Shown here piece after piece: positions 53,201 through 64,000 of a stretch of DNA of 64,000 nt (position 1 is its first letter; each line of letters starts with the position of its first letter). The notes beneath the pieces were generated by a model. That model saw nothing but the letters and a program-made list of their open reading frames with translations, made no database searches and was not told the DNA's origin. A program made the position numbers and the translations under genes. The DNA is from Golubevia sp. BC0850 (taxonomy: Eukaryota; Basidiomycota; Exobasidiomycetes; Golubeviales; Golubeviaceae). The DNA is taken from the NCBI GenBank assembly GCA_012976225.1, contig JAAVVG010000001.1:1674001-1738000 (forward strand). Direction: 5' to 3'.

Positions 53201-53326
53201 TGCATATTGGTTTTGAGATGAGGTTAGAGATCTAGCTCGTTTACTTGCAGGTCCGATATTCTGGTTGGCTGAAGATGAAGATGAAGATGATGATGATGAA
53301 AGCTGATGAGTTGGGTTTGAGCTCAT
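47213..53326 (-). CDS. Large AGC-like protein kinase with split catalytic domain and DFA motif
   Basis: Four exons (53326-51930, 51835-50668, 50591-50429, 50337-47213) give 1,950 residues. A disordered N-terminus precedes the N-lobe with catalytic lysine in FICVMKSTGKAS (K337), hinge LHLIMEHLPQGDL, catalytic loop GIVHRDIKPANFLI (intron inside HRD), and CDFAGSAPYSD, where DFG reads DFA. The P+1 region is CGTPDYMAPEVLK. About 245 low-complexity residues then interrupt the domain before YGPEVDFWCLGLVLHE, SREFQDLISNLIC and KRLGRNSTEEVKNHAFFRG. An AGC-type tail (DWSRVWQ, AAYVPQSGSS) leads into about 1,000 disordered Ser/Pro/Arg residues. Catalytic K, HRD-D and N are kept, so activity is plausible. 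Closest in look to fungal AGC kinases; the exact subfamily is not assigned. Confidence 0.82.
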
Positions 53327-54398
53327 CTCTTGATCCTCAGAAGAGGTGCTAGAGAGAGAGAGAGAGACAGCTGTATAGGAAGTGTTGGTTGGTGTTGGGC
53401 GGTTCTTAAACTTGAAACTTGAAACTTTCTACAGTATAAAGTATCTTCTCTTCTCTTCACGACTTAAGACTCATTGAAATGTTTGAATGAGAAAGAGAAA
53501 GGGAAAGATCTATGGTATCAGAGAAGATGTTCTTGATGTTGGTGGTGGTGTTGTTCGACGAGAAGGAAAGATTCAATCCAAAGAACGTCACAAAGGGTCG
53601 ACGGGATCAAGGGAGGTGATGGGGAAATGTCCATCGGATTTCGTACTTAGCGATTGACAGTTTCATGAATTCATTTCAGTTCAATTCTGATTTTAATGAA
53701 AACCAGTCGGTCGGAAGGCAATGGGGAAGGGGAAAGTGGCCCTTGTTGACTGATTAGGATGACCAGTCAATATAATTAGTAACGAGGTGAGGTCCACTCC
53801 TTTTTCATCTCGATAAAACGTTATCCTTCGTGCCTTGATATTAAACAAACTTAAATCTCCATCTTCAGAAAGAGGATTTCCTAGTTGCACTCCAGAACTG
53901 TGTCACGTGCCACGAACATTTTCCCTGCAAAGAGAAGAACCATGTCGAACTAGTCCATATCTGTCCGAATCGCTTTGAAATGGGGCATCGAAAAGGGTGA
54001 GAAGGGGAGGCGGTGAGAGGAATTCGAGGCTCGCTCCTCTTCCCCTCCCCTCCCTCAAACATTCCATCGTACGCACTGCTCTTCTCACTCATCCAACATA
54101 GTGGACATCAGACAGATATGAGAGCCAACTGATAATGTAGAGCTTCGATTGCATTGATTGTAGGAGAGCTAGAGTTAGAGAAAGAAAATTAATTTGGAAC
54201 AATTTCGATTTGGGTTCTGGAAAGGCGGTTTGGAAAGATAAGACTGAGAGAACTTGTATGTAACTGAATGGCTTGGGTCTAAAACTTTGATGAATGAAAG
54301 ATAGAGATCGGACCTGGAAAGCGAATTGTGATGAAAGAGCTGGCAAGGAAGATAGGGTGGGGAGGGGGAGGGAACATTAAAGATGCTTCTCTTTTTTT
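53327..54398. other. Intergenic region, about 1.1 kb
   Basis: Lies between the kinase start and the cullin stop (both minus). It contains a short GA tract (53351-53369) and small minus-strand frames without motifs. It presumably carries the kinase promoter. Confidence 0.45.
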
Positions 54399-57300
54399 CT
54401 AAGCAGAGTAATTGTAGACGTTTTTGACTTCAGCACGTTCGAGATATTCCTGGAAGTACGAAAATAGAAGAGGAAAAGGAAGAAAGTGGAGGCAATAGGG
54501 AGAGAAATCGAGAAGAGGTCAGCCAGTCTTTCAACATCTACTCAAAAGCTCTATCGATCTCCTGCCCTTCTTCTTCTTCAAGCACTCACTCTGTCGATCA
54601 AAGATTCAATTCTCTTCTTGACGAAAGCTGGTTCGGGTCTGAATCGTTCTCCTATCTGTCTGATGACTTCATTGAGTAATTCCTCATGAGAAAGAGATTT
54701 ACGATCTTTCATGATCCTGACGATGCAAGCCTGAGAAGGAGTCAAAAAAGAGACCAAAAAAGCGAAAGAGTTAGGTAAAGAAAAAAGGCTAAAGATTCCA
54801 TCAAAGGGCGTGGAAGAAGTAATCTCGTCCCTCTCAACTCACCTCGACCTGATTCTTTCTATCCTCCTCAAGCTTGATGTTAGTTTCTTTCTTCTCTTCA
54901 TGAGTTTCAACTCTAGCAGCGACTTGAGCGATCTTAATCCTAGCCAGAGGACAAGTAAATCCGACATTGAAACTAAATCCATCCATTTCTCCGACTTCCT
55001 TTCCTTTAGGATCCTTGTTCAAAATCTTGTACTTTCCACAAGCTAGACTTTGAAGGGTTCTCTTTAACTCATTATCCGAAATGGAAGTTCTGTCTCTGAT
55101 TTGATTATAAGACAATTTGGATTCTTCACCGTGGTCTGGAAGACCTTCGAAGAGAAACAGAACGCACATAGCATAAGTTGAGACGTTCAAATCATGTTTT
55201 CTAGTTTGAAAAGACACCTTGATGTCTGCAGTTCCGATTTGAGGATGCCATTTCAGAATTCTACCACTGTGTTCTGTGTTGTAGAACTGTTCGAATTGAG
55301 ATCTTGCTGCCATGACGATTGGAGGCATCTCACAAAGAGGAGCTTGAGCTGATAGCGGCCAATGAGTGGCAGTCAAGACATTGACTTGGATTTCCATAGA
55401 GAGGTCCTGTGAGAAGGGGGGTGGGGGAGGTGGAAGAGAAAGAGCTGTCAACGTCAGAAGTCGGCGCTTAGACTTCACTCAACTATGTTGAAACTCACTC
55501 TGATTCCCCTCCTGGAGGGTTCGTTCCATTTGGCCATCGTATCTCTACTGATAGCCATATCTTGAAGCATTCCCTGGAACTTCTGAACTGAAGCATGTCC
55601 AGATTCGACCTTCAATTTAGCTAACATTCCCACCTCAGCATCGTCACTGACGCTTCTACCTTGCAACAATCTCTTTGAGAGATGATTCTTATAGTAAGAC
55701 TCGAACAGATCTTTCTCTCGTAGGAAACGATAGACGGTGATTGTTCGATTGAGAACCGAATCAACTTCTTCTTCGGTTTTCTGAGGGAGGGAACGAAGGC
55801 GAGAGGCAAGTAAAGCAGATGGTTAGAAACGACTGAAGCAATCGCTGGAGCAACTTCTGGAAAGTTGACGCCAGATTCACTCACCCCTTTGAGTCCCTTC
55901 TTCAGGTTCTCGTCGATGAATAAAGAGATGAACTCAGAAGCCCGAGGATTGGCGTTGACAAATGTTTCAAAGGCCTGAACAGATGAAGGAGCGAATTTCA
56001 GGTGGCAGATCAGCATGAAGTTCTAATTAAACAAAATCATCGTAAGTGGTAAGAAACTCGATTGAGACTCACCTCGTTGACAGCTCCTTCCATGACTTTG
56101 TCGTCTTGCCACGCTCTCTTCAAGAGTCCATCAAACTTCGCTTTGAATTCCAACACCTCTTCTACCCATCTGAGAGCAGTAGCAGCTGCAGGAGTGCTAG
56201 CAGAAGAGTCAGCGGCACCAGTTCCGGTTGAAAGGTTGGGTCTAGCTTTAGTTTTCCCTTTGCCCTTCGCTTGATTGGGAGGAGATCCATCAGCATTAGG
56301 AGGAACTTCATTTGCATCTTCGTCTTCGTCCATCTTCGACTTGTCCCTGACCTCTTTACTCTTGATAGCAGCCGCTCTCTTAGATTCAACTATTTCGGCA
56401 TTGCTATTCGTAACATTATTGACGTTCTCATTGATTTCAGATCCTTTTGCAATGACGTACTTCTTGATTCCATTTTTAAGAACTTGATGACCTTTGCTAG
56501 TTCTACCGAATAACCTATACATCCTTGCTAAATCTTCTGTTCTTTCTATTCCGTTCCTTTCACTTCCTCCCGATCCAGAGAAGGGATTGCTGGTACTTGA
56601 ACCTCCTTCTCCTTTTACTTCGTCCAGCAGTTCAGGTAACCCACTTCCACTCTTGTTAATGATCTCGTTCAAACAATCTTCTAACAGGTGCTTTTCCATC
56701 AAACTCTGAAGAGGTCCATCGGTAGTTGAACTTAGATAAATTGAAACTCTTTCATTCTCTTCTGTGAACCTTTTCTCGACATGTTTCAAATAAGCTACCG
56801 AATCTGAAGTGTCCAGTAGTCTAGTTGCTTCACTTGAGTAGAATAGACTGCTGGTAGACAGGAAAGCAGGTTCGAAATCGTTTGCGTAAACTGTATGAGA
56901 TATTGAGGCGACTGTTGGGTTCGTTGAACTTGAACTTGTGGAGCTTGTACTGGAGTTGTTGTTCAACAAGTTGGATCTCAAGTGGGTCAATGATAGTAAC
57001 ATTTCAATAATCGATTTCAAAACACTTCGGTTGATTACTGAACCTTCCCTTTCGATTTGGATTTGAGTTAATAATGTTGAGTAGAAGTGAGTGTGGATTG
57101 CATGAACTGGAGATCGTAGAACAGTATCCTTGAAGAGCTCTAATCCTAGATCCCAAATTGGTAGAGTGTTAGGAACTGCATGGACGTAGGTTCGGTCCTG
57201 CGAGATAAAGAAGAGAGGCGAGTGAAGAGACATGGGTTAATGATTCAGACGTCAACGGGGCTTTGGATCATAAAAAGTTAATTCCCGAAGCACTTGACCG

Positions 57301-58571
57301 AGCTTTGAAAGAGCCCTCTTTCGAGTTTTGCCCTCATCAGCCATTAAATACAGGCATACACCCTATCAAGATCCATCAAATCTTAACCATCGAATCCTAG
57401 CTCGACTTCCTCCCATCTCTTGTCAAAGCATCTAACTCACCACATATTTCAAAACATCCCTCAATTTGCTCAAACAAAGACAATGATCTTTCCAAGTATC
57501 TCTAATACTGATCAACAACCTCTCTCCAGCTTGAGTTCTAGCAATCTCATCTCTACCATCACCTCTATCTCCACCACTTAGATTCACCATTCCCGTCGTC
57601 CTTCCTTCCTCATCTCCATTCTTTGTTCCATTACCATTGAGAATAGAAGCACTTGAGTGATCAATGGCTCTAGCTTTGCCTTTTCCCTTGAAAGTTCGAG
57701 AAGAGCTTGAAGAGGAAGGTAGTTCTGGAATGATGATCCCTTGAGGAATGTTTGATGAACCTCCGGAAGGGAATGATGGGACTATGCGTTCTAGACAGAG
57801 TTTTGATAAGTGAAATGTGATTTGAGTGGTGACTCCTGAATAGAGAAGATCTCCTTGTGATTGCTGGGAGACGGAAAGGGTCATCGAGTGAGCAAGACAC
57901 GAAGGCAGATGATTGGCACAGTTCTTCTGATAGCGCTTCATCAAAGGAGCTGCTCTTTTACGCTCTGCTGTCAAAACAGGTAGAAAGATGGTCTTGAAAA
58001 GAGATGGAGGCATGAGAACACTCAAGCCTCCTCTCTCGCCTGCGCAAGCTTCCAGTTCCTTGAATTCCTTCTCTGTTTCAACTGTTCGGTTCTGAAACCT
58101 GGGATGTCTCTGGAAAAATTTACAGCCGAGTTTGTAGAGGTAGAGATATGTCGTACCTGAGAGGAAGCTGCATCGAGGCCCAAGCTCTACTCCTCTCTTG
58201 TTGCTGCGAGCTCCATTCATTCGTCTTCTCCCTCCATTTTCTATTGCTATCTGTGATGGTACTCACTAAAACCAAGTTATAAGCATACCTGTAGTGTTCC
58301 TCGTAGCTAAGTTTGCTGATGTCACGATTCTGTATCTGTGAGATGGCATCCTCTAATCTTGACCACATTTCCTGAGGTGAGAGCTCGAGACCGAACTGAG
58401 AAGGTAGAAGAGATAAGAGGTTGTGATAAGCTAGACATCCAGAGGAGAATGGACATGGATATGGGGAATCCTGATTGAGATGAAAGATTGAAGATTAAAG
58501 GTACTGACTCTCTTTGGTGCTCTCAGCTTTACGCTTCTAACTCCAGCTTTGCGTTGTTGAGGAGCTGCCAT
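54399..58571 (-). CDS. CUL3: Cullin-3
   Basis: Nine exons (58571-58509, 58395-58267, 57863-57441, 57197-56073, 55974-55885, 55780-55499, 55406-54843, 54730-54590, 54449-54399) give 955 residues. Cullins are scaffolds of RING ubiquitin ligases; cullin-3 binds BTB adaptors. N-terminal helices match CUL3 ([46 protein letters not shown]). The cullin homology domain reads [62 protein letters not shown]. The neddylation site [11 protein letters not shown] and the C-terminal [15 protein letters not shown] are present. Extra Ser/Gly-rich insertions around residues 80-140 and in exon 4 explain the length above the usual about 770. Intron 2 is unusually long (403 nt). Confidence 0.93.
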
Positions 58572-58948
58572 GTTGAATCAATTGATTGGATAGGAGCTCG
58601 GATTGGGAAGTGATTAAGGAAGTGGGATTAGGGATGATCCGATGGGGTTTGTTGGCAGTGTTAATTTGGTTGCGTGGACTGTGGAGAGGGAGTCGTCACA
58701 ACTTTGCAGCTTTACTATACTACAGCTTGATTCTCTCCTTTTCATCCAATTAAGCTGGTTCTATTTGATTCGATAGATTGAAGGTTTAACCGAATCCCTG
58801 ACTCCAGAGCTCGTTCACTGACGAACTTCCTGGCCTCTCTCTGCTTGTGCTCAATCGTGCTTACCGATCCATCAACTTCAGCTTTCCAAGCCCTCATTAC
58901 TGTTACCAATCTTTCCTTAGAAATCAGAAATTCGGAATCACACTCAAA

Positions 58949-59221
58949 ATGTTCTACTATCTCAACTCAACAGAGGTGGCCGGCATGAGAGATAAGAGAC
59001 GAATCGACGATAGAAGAGAATCAGAGTCTTTGAAGGAGTCTAATCCTCCATCGCAAGACACCTATTCAAAATCCTTGGAACTATTCGATAAGAAGAGCCT
59101 CAGTCCTTTGGAACAAGTTTCGATCAGGAGCACACGCAGGATGGAGAGAGCGAGCATCCAGGAAAATCTCAAGAAGTCAAGAGATACTCTCCGATCTTTG
59201 ACAATTGAGGGACCACAATGA
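58949..59221 (+). CDS. Small doubtful ORF, 90 residues
   Basis: An ATG at 58949 opens 90 residues (MFYYLNSTEVAGMRDKRRID ... SLTIEGPQ) that are charged and helical with no family resemblance. The frame extends upstream to 58847 without an ATG. It lies divergent to CUL3 with 377 bases between the start codons. It may be a real small gene, an exon of an unread one, or chance. Confidence 0.25.
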   Translation: MFYYLNSTEVAGMRDKRRIDDRRESESLKESNPPSQDTYSKSLELFDKKSLSPLEQVSIRSTRRMERASIQENLKKSRDTLRSLTIEGPQ

Positions 59222-59354
59222 GAAGACACTGATTCCACACTGGTTGTGGATCTACTGCTGGAGCTACCGAAGCTACAAGAAGTTAGGCCCTTTGATGGAG
59301 GTTGGTTTAATCTTCCCGTCCATCGATTGTTAAAGCCCCTTCAAGCCCCTTATT

Positions 59355-59441
59355 CTACTTCAATGCAATCTTTGATTCCTTCATGAATTCGATGGTCCAA
59401 GCCGTATCTACTACTTCAATGTAGTCTTTGACTCCTTCAGG
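59355..59441. repeat. Two diverged copies of a 31-nt sequence
   Basis: Copies start at 59355 and 59411 (CTACTTCAATG followed by a CTTTGA.TCCTTCA core). They differ at about four positions and are separated by 25 nt. They follow a doubled CAAGCCCCTT-like piece at 59325-59350. A local duplication in the 3' flank of the membrane-protein gene. Confidence 0.6.
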
Positions 59442-59477
59442 CAAGTAAAAACCTAAGCCACGTAACAATGCATGTCG

Positions 59478-62340
59478 TCAACTCTTCTTGCCCGCGTCAC
59501 CGCCTTCTTCCTCATGAACCACTTCTTGTTTCGCTACTTGAGATACGCCAGAATAGACTATTGCCTGTAGAGACCAAGATGCTAATAGTAGAACGTAGAT
59601 TAGATTCAAGAGAGTATACGGCTGAGAAGCGATGTCGACGTGAAGGTTGTAATGTCTGAAAGCTGCAAATCTAATGGCTTGAAAGATAATGGTAAGACCT
59701 GGAGAGTTTCAAAGGGGAGGTTAGTCATATAAACTGTCTCAGAAATACGAAGAGAAAGTGAAAATCATATCCCTCCAAACCCGAGTCTATTTCCGCCACT
59801 CACGAAATTTTCCAGCTAGAGATCCTCGTTTCGAATTGAACAACAGCTGTAGGACTTCGCTTCCCAAGAAAGTTGTTATCCAAAGGTTTCGAGTCAGAAG
59901 ATAGGACATTGGATCTAGAGTCGGTAAAGACGCTCGTACGCCATCGAACCTTGTGAACACGAGTCTCCGCTTATAAAGAATGAGATACGCTGGATCTAGA
60001 TAGGCTGAGAGACCGAAGAGGAATAGAAGAGACTGAATAGAAGAGTAGGATGATGTAGTAAGAGAGAGACTAATCAGCTTTGAGACTTCGTGAGTCGTGC
60101 TCTGAAATCTACAACTCACCAAGATCCTGATTCCCTTCGCCCATTTCGCATCACCGACCTCCAATCTTGAATCTCTTCTCTCATCGTGATCCAGTTTACC
60201 TGATAGCCAAGGTATCATCCTTCTCGCGACCAAGGCAACGATAAAAACGATGGCGGCCGTACTGAGCAGAGTCAACCGTGGGTAGATCAGAGGATTAGGA
60301 CATCGAGGTTTAGGTTTGTAGAGAATCCACAGAAGCGTTGAGTCTTGACGAAGCTCCAGAAAAGAGTTGAAGAGAAAAGCGATCTGAGAGATAACGTAGA
60401 GGGAAGTCGACCAGGAAGAGATTCCAGAGAGGGTGGATCTGGTGGCCCAGTAGAGGAGAGTCACTGCAGAGCGTGCAACGGACATCGAGGATTAGATTTT
60501 GAATCAGACAGTTATGATCCGTCATCTTTAAGACTAAAAGACTTTCATCTTTTACTCACAAAACAGAATTGCCACATCCGACCCAGCTTGAAGAATCGTC
60601 ACCACCACTTCTTTGACAGGTCCCAGATCGAAAGCTTTCAGAATCCAGTTTCCAGTCAAAAATAACACAGTATGCATCAGCCAGTCCAACTGAGCCCTCT
60701 CGACTGGATCGATGTCACTTCCTTTGTTCCAGTCTCCAACGACTTCAACTAAGAAGCCAAAATCAACTTCTCTGATCCATCTGGCTCTTGCACTGCTCGC
60801 TTGGGAAAGCGTGATTTGCCAATTGAAATCGAAAAGAAGGTCGTTCTCTTTTGGAAATCCTAAAGTAGTTGACTTCGGAAAAGCTTCTCGCAAGGATTCG
60901 TCGTTCCTAAAATCCGTGTGAGTCGGCAGCGCTCTTAAATCTTTTGGACTTGAAGCCGTTGGAGATGAAGTTAAGAAAGGGGTATAGAAATATCTAAAGT
61001 TCTTCTCATCACTTGGATCAGCCTCTTTTAATCTGAAGGTTAATAAAGTTGAGAAAGGTCCATCTACTTGGTCTCTGACGCAGTCGGCGGCATCTCTGGA
61101 CTCAACCTCAATGTTTTCCTCTCTCAAACACTGTGTAAGGTTTGACTGGACCTCTTTGAAGACTTCCATCCATAAGTCTTTATCCATCCAGGCATTTTCT
61201 TTCGATAAAACTAGATGCGAGACGGATTGAACGTAAGGTTGATATCTGGTACCTTCTTTTCCCACCGGTTTCAAACCTGCGAGATCAAAATCCGTTTCTT
61301 CGAACAGCTCTAACATTGGCAGGCTATGAGACACTAAACCCATTCTTTCTCTCAGGTTGTAGCTCTCTGGTTCTGAGTTTGAATTTGATGTGATGTTGCA
61401 ATCTCCCTTTCCCAGTCCATGCCGATAAGGACACCAGAGTTCTTGACTGTCTCCTTTGTTGGAATTGAAGAGCCTACCCATAGTCTCCGGATAGATAGAC
61501 TCCGCAGAAACGAATTCTAGAGAAGAATCTTCGAAAGCAGGAATGGAGTGAGGCAGCGGGTCGAGGATGAATGAAGCTCGCATGCTTTGGTCTGAAATGA
61601 AGGGATGATACCTATCAAGGGGGGGGACGGGGAGGGAGAGAGAAAATAAATCAGGAAAAATCATTAGGGTTACCAAGTGAATTCTTAAGATCCCTATACT
61701 GTCTCACACTAAAGGAGTGTTCTCTGACATCTGCCATCGACTGTAAGATCTGACTCCTCCGTCCATAGAGACGTTCCTGAATACATTATCTGTAGTAGAG
61801 CCCTTCTCGTTGCTGAAAGAAAGAGTGCATCGAAAGGGGCGGAGAAGAAGATGATTCTCCAGGAATGCTAGAGCCGCCTATAGAGGGCGTACGGACTGCT
61901 CTCAATCGAACTGACCTATATTGCTTCAACCAACATCCTTCCTTATCGCCCCCACAGACAAATCCAATCTCTTCCACATCTTCCCCTGGTCTAGCTTTCG
62001 GGCCGCCCATCTCTTCGATCTTCCGACTAGACGGTACTCCAGTCCAGTCTTTCCACAAAGTCGAGTGAACATTGAACTTGGTAGCCTTGTCAAACAAAGG
62101 CTTGATCACCCTGTGGGGTTCTTTTGATGCATCGCCTTTGAAGTAGATTGATTTATATGGAGAAGGCTCTAAGAAGACAGAGATGGGAAAAGCCAAGATC
62201 AAACCTATTAAGATGAGCAAGAAGATTGTGAAAGCATAAGCTAAACAAGCCAGTCTTCTTATAGTGACTTGAAATCTAGGCCTGGATTTGTTGAAGTTTA
62301 TAGGAACTGGAGTAGGTTTCGCTTCGTCTTGAGTTGACAT
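59478..62340 (-). CDS. Multi-pass membrane protein with large N-terminal extramembrane domain
   Basis: Six exons (62340-61916, 61812-61708, 61611-60560, 60463-60120, 60032-59804, 59698-59478) join in phase to 791 residues. One transmembrane helix near residue 40 (LAYAFTIFLLILIGLILAFP) acts as signal anchor. It is followed by an extramembrane domain of about 450 residues (FNVHSTLWKDW, NVFRNVSMDGGVRSYSRW, FRYFYTPFLTSSP, DLLFDFNWQITLSQ). Then come several helices (LTLLYWATRSTLSG, LLSTAAIVFIVALVARRMIP, SLLFLFGLSAYLDP, NLIYVLLLASWSLQAIVYSG). The layout recalls the CLPTM1-type topology and an uncharacterised family I associate with basidiomycetes, but no function can be assigned. Introns 1 (GTCAGT) and 2 (GTGAGA) have non-standard donors but give clean joins. 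Confidence 0.78.
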
Positions 62341-62631
62341 TGTTGGAGTTGAGAAGAAGAGACGCGAAGCGAAATCTGCAACCTGCAAGATATTATGAAC
62401 GTATGAAGTTCCAAACCACTCGGTTTCTATTCTATACGTGAGAAAGTGGTCAGGCGAGAGATGAAAAGATTCATGTTGAAACAAGAGAAGGGTAAGGTGG
62501 AAAATAAAAGTACAATTGGAAGCAGCAGACAAAGGAGAGAAAGTAAATTTACACGGCACCAGTAAGAAGAGGAAGTCAGAGAGGAACTTTAGGTCTCAGC
62601 AAACTATTCTAGAGTGCTTCAATTCTTGAAA

Positions 62632-63624
62632 TTAGTCGAGGCGCTCGACTGAAGAGATAGAGTAAGTGGAATTGAAGAAAGAGAAGCAGCGTCAGAATGA
62701 AGAAGATGATGCACGATACCGAAAGCCCTAGCTGTATTCTGTAATAAGAATTCCAGGACAACTCACGCATATCTAAACGATTCAGAACTACGTTCTTGCT
62801 GGTTTCTTCGATTTCTCCAGCTAGGAAGACTTCGTCTAGGATTGCGTAGACCTGAAGGGAGAAGAGTCGAAATAAGGATAGGTCAGCTCGGAGGGGTGGA
62901 AAGCAGAGTAGGGAGATTGAGTAGAAGAGATGGAAAGGAGAAGCGGAAAGAGATAGGAGGAAAGAACGGGAGAGGTAAGGGGAGAGGAGAAGCTTACTTT
63001 GTAGAAGTTGAAGACCAGGTCAAGTTCGCAGACGTTACCGAAGAAGGCATCTACAAGTGGGAAAGGAAGGTGGGTAGGTTAAAAATTAGACTTCAGACGT
63101 TTGAAATAGTGGACTTGAAGTAGCATGATCACTGGAGGGACTTGGGAATTGAAGGAGATAAGGGTTGGGAAGTCCCCCCTTCTTTCAACACTCCCTCTGA
63201 CTCTCTGCTCTATTAGATCCCAACAGAGATTCTTTGCATTATTCCCAAAATAATTTCCAACCCGCTAGAGAGTGAACTCCTCCTGCCTTAATCTCTCCTG
63301 ATCCATCTCGCAGCCTGCCCACCCTCTCCCAGTTCGATTCTACTCACCCAAAACCTCTACGAACAAATGAATGGCTTCCAAATAAGCCAACTCATTATCA
63401 TTAGCATCTACACAAACGCAAAAGAACAGACCGGCGTATCTCCTATAAACCAATTTGTGATTCCTGTATTCGACAAAGTTGGATTGATATTTCTGATCTC
63501 TTGGAGCTATTAATCTATGTACTTCTCCTCTTAATCGCACTTTCTCTTCATCTGAATATGGAACGTAGAATTTTGAAAGACGAGATTTCCCTTGACGGTT
63601 TTGAACTAGAATGAATCGAATCAT
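62632..63624 (-). CDS. APS2: AP-2 adaptor complex small (sigma) subunit
   Basis: Four exons (63624-63348, 63050-62998, 62851-62767, 62648-62632) give 143 residues, matching the family's 142. The protein opens with [20 protein letters not shown] and continues [55 protein letters not shown]. Exons 2-4 supply [38 protein letters not shown] and the terminal [13 protein letters not shown]. It is the sigma chain of the clathrin adaptor that recognises dileucine cargo at the plasma membrane. The last exon is only 17 nt, yet its phase and sequence fit exactly. The sigma-2 rather than sigma-1 call rests on the QNRQGK.RL.K(F/W)Y start and [10 protein letters not shown]. Confidence 0.96.
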
Positions 63625-63721
63625 GTCTTTGAGGTGGGAGCTAATAAGGGGGAGAACAAAGAGAGAGAAGAGACGGGCAAGTCGTAAGCCCAACTGTTTC
63701 TTGACTAACGCTATCTAAACA
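63625..63721. promoter_or_regulatory. 97-bp bidirectional promoter between AP-2 sigma and tryptophan synthase
   Basis: Two divergent ATGs (63624 minus, 63722 plus) are separated by only 97 bases, which must hold both transcription starts. No obvious TATA box. Confidence 0.5.
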
Positions 63722-64000
63722 ATGACGGAAGCTATCAAGAAGACTTTCGCTGATAAAGCTTTAAAGGTGCGAACAACTTTCATTCAGTATGAATTCAATT
63801 AGACTGGGTCATCATAGCAGTTTCTTGTTTCTTTCTAGCTTTGCTGACCTGGTTCCATTTCATTCCACTTTGCTAATCCTTGCTACTCCCCCTCCTCCTC
63901 CTCTTCTTCCTCTTCCTCCCTCTCTTCTCAAGAATGAAGCTGTATTTGTCTCATTCGTCACAGCTGGTTTCCCTCACAAGCAAGATACGGTAGACGTCCT
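63722..64000 (+). CDS. TRP5: Tryptophan synthase, first two exons (3' part outside window)
   Basis: Exon 1 (63722-63766) encodes MTEAIKKTFADKALK and ends at a GTGCGA donor. Exon 2 starts at 63933 and runs off the window as NEAVFVSFVTAGFPHKQDTV. This is the N-terminus of the alpha domain of fungal bifunctional tryptophan synthase: the family has LR.TF...K....ALVTFMTAGYP..EDTV. The alpha domain cleaves indole-3-glycerol phosphate to indole for the beta domain. The 166-nt intron contains a long CT tract before its CAAG acceptor. Confidence 0.85.

Overview
The window is nuclear DNA of a fungus, most likely a basidiomycete. Genes are dense, on both strands, and split by mostly 50-130 nt introns with a strikingly uniform GTGAGT donor. 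The gene set is fungal: an Rrg9/neugrin domain, a CRIB-Ste20 kinase, DUF4246 and KAR9. Serine-rich low-complexity coding is common. Placement below phylum (Pucciniomycotina would fit) is inference only. About 21 intact or nearly intact genes, four broken host genes and two genes cut by the window edges can be read. No rRNA, tRNA, CRISPR, LTR or DNA transposon was recognised.

Left third (1-25 kb): the edge-truncated start of a 3-dehydroshikimate dehydratase-like gene (-); a KAR9-like protein with a C-terminal GAS2 domain (-); PRP38 (+); a SET-domain gene with in-frame stops (-); an F-box-like gene (-); a composite mitochondrial RsfS/ATP25-like plus RRG9 gene (-); argininosuccinate lyase with a likely 4-nt micro-exon (+); an F-box/LRR gene (-); an unknown, possibly Whi5-like gene (+); a broken DUF4246 gene (-); and mitochondrial phenylalanyl-tRNA synthetase (-).

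Middle (25-47 kb): a CRIB-containing Ste20/PAK kinase (+), an unknown gene (+), an interrupted gene ending in an RRM-like exon (-), branched-chain aminotransferase (+), a small unknown gene (+), an amino-acid permease relic (-), a serine-rich multi-pass membrane protein (+) and NAD(P)H-hydrate epimerase (+).

Right third (47-64 kb): a 1,950-residue AGC-like kinase with DFA in place of DFG and a split catalytic domain (-), cullin-3 (-), a small doubtful ORF (+), a 791-residue multi-pass membrane protein (-), the AP-2 sigma subunit (-) and the first two exons of tryptophan synthase (+).

The genes do not form one pathway; this is an ordinary housekeeping neighbourhood. Amino-acid metabolism recurs (ASL, BCAT, tryptophan synthase, permease relic) but the genes are scattered. 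Exon structures were assembled by hand from splice sites, phase and family motifs. The total coding length was checked to be divisible by three for every gene given a full exon list.
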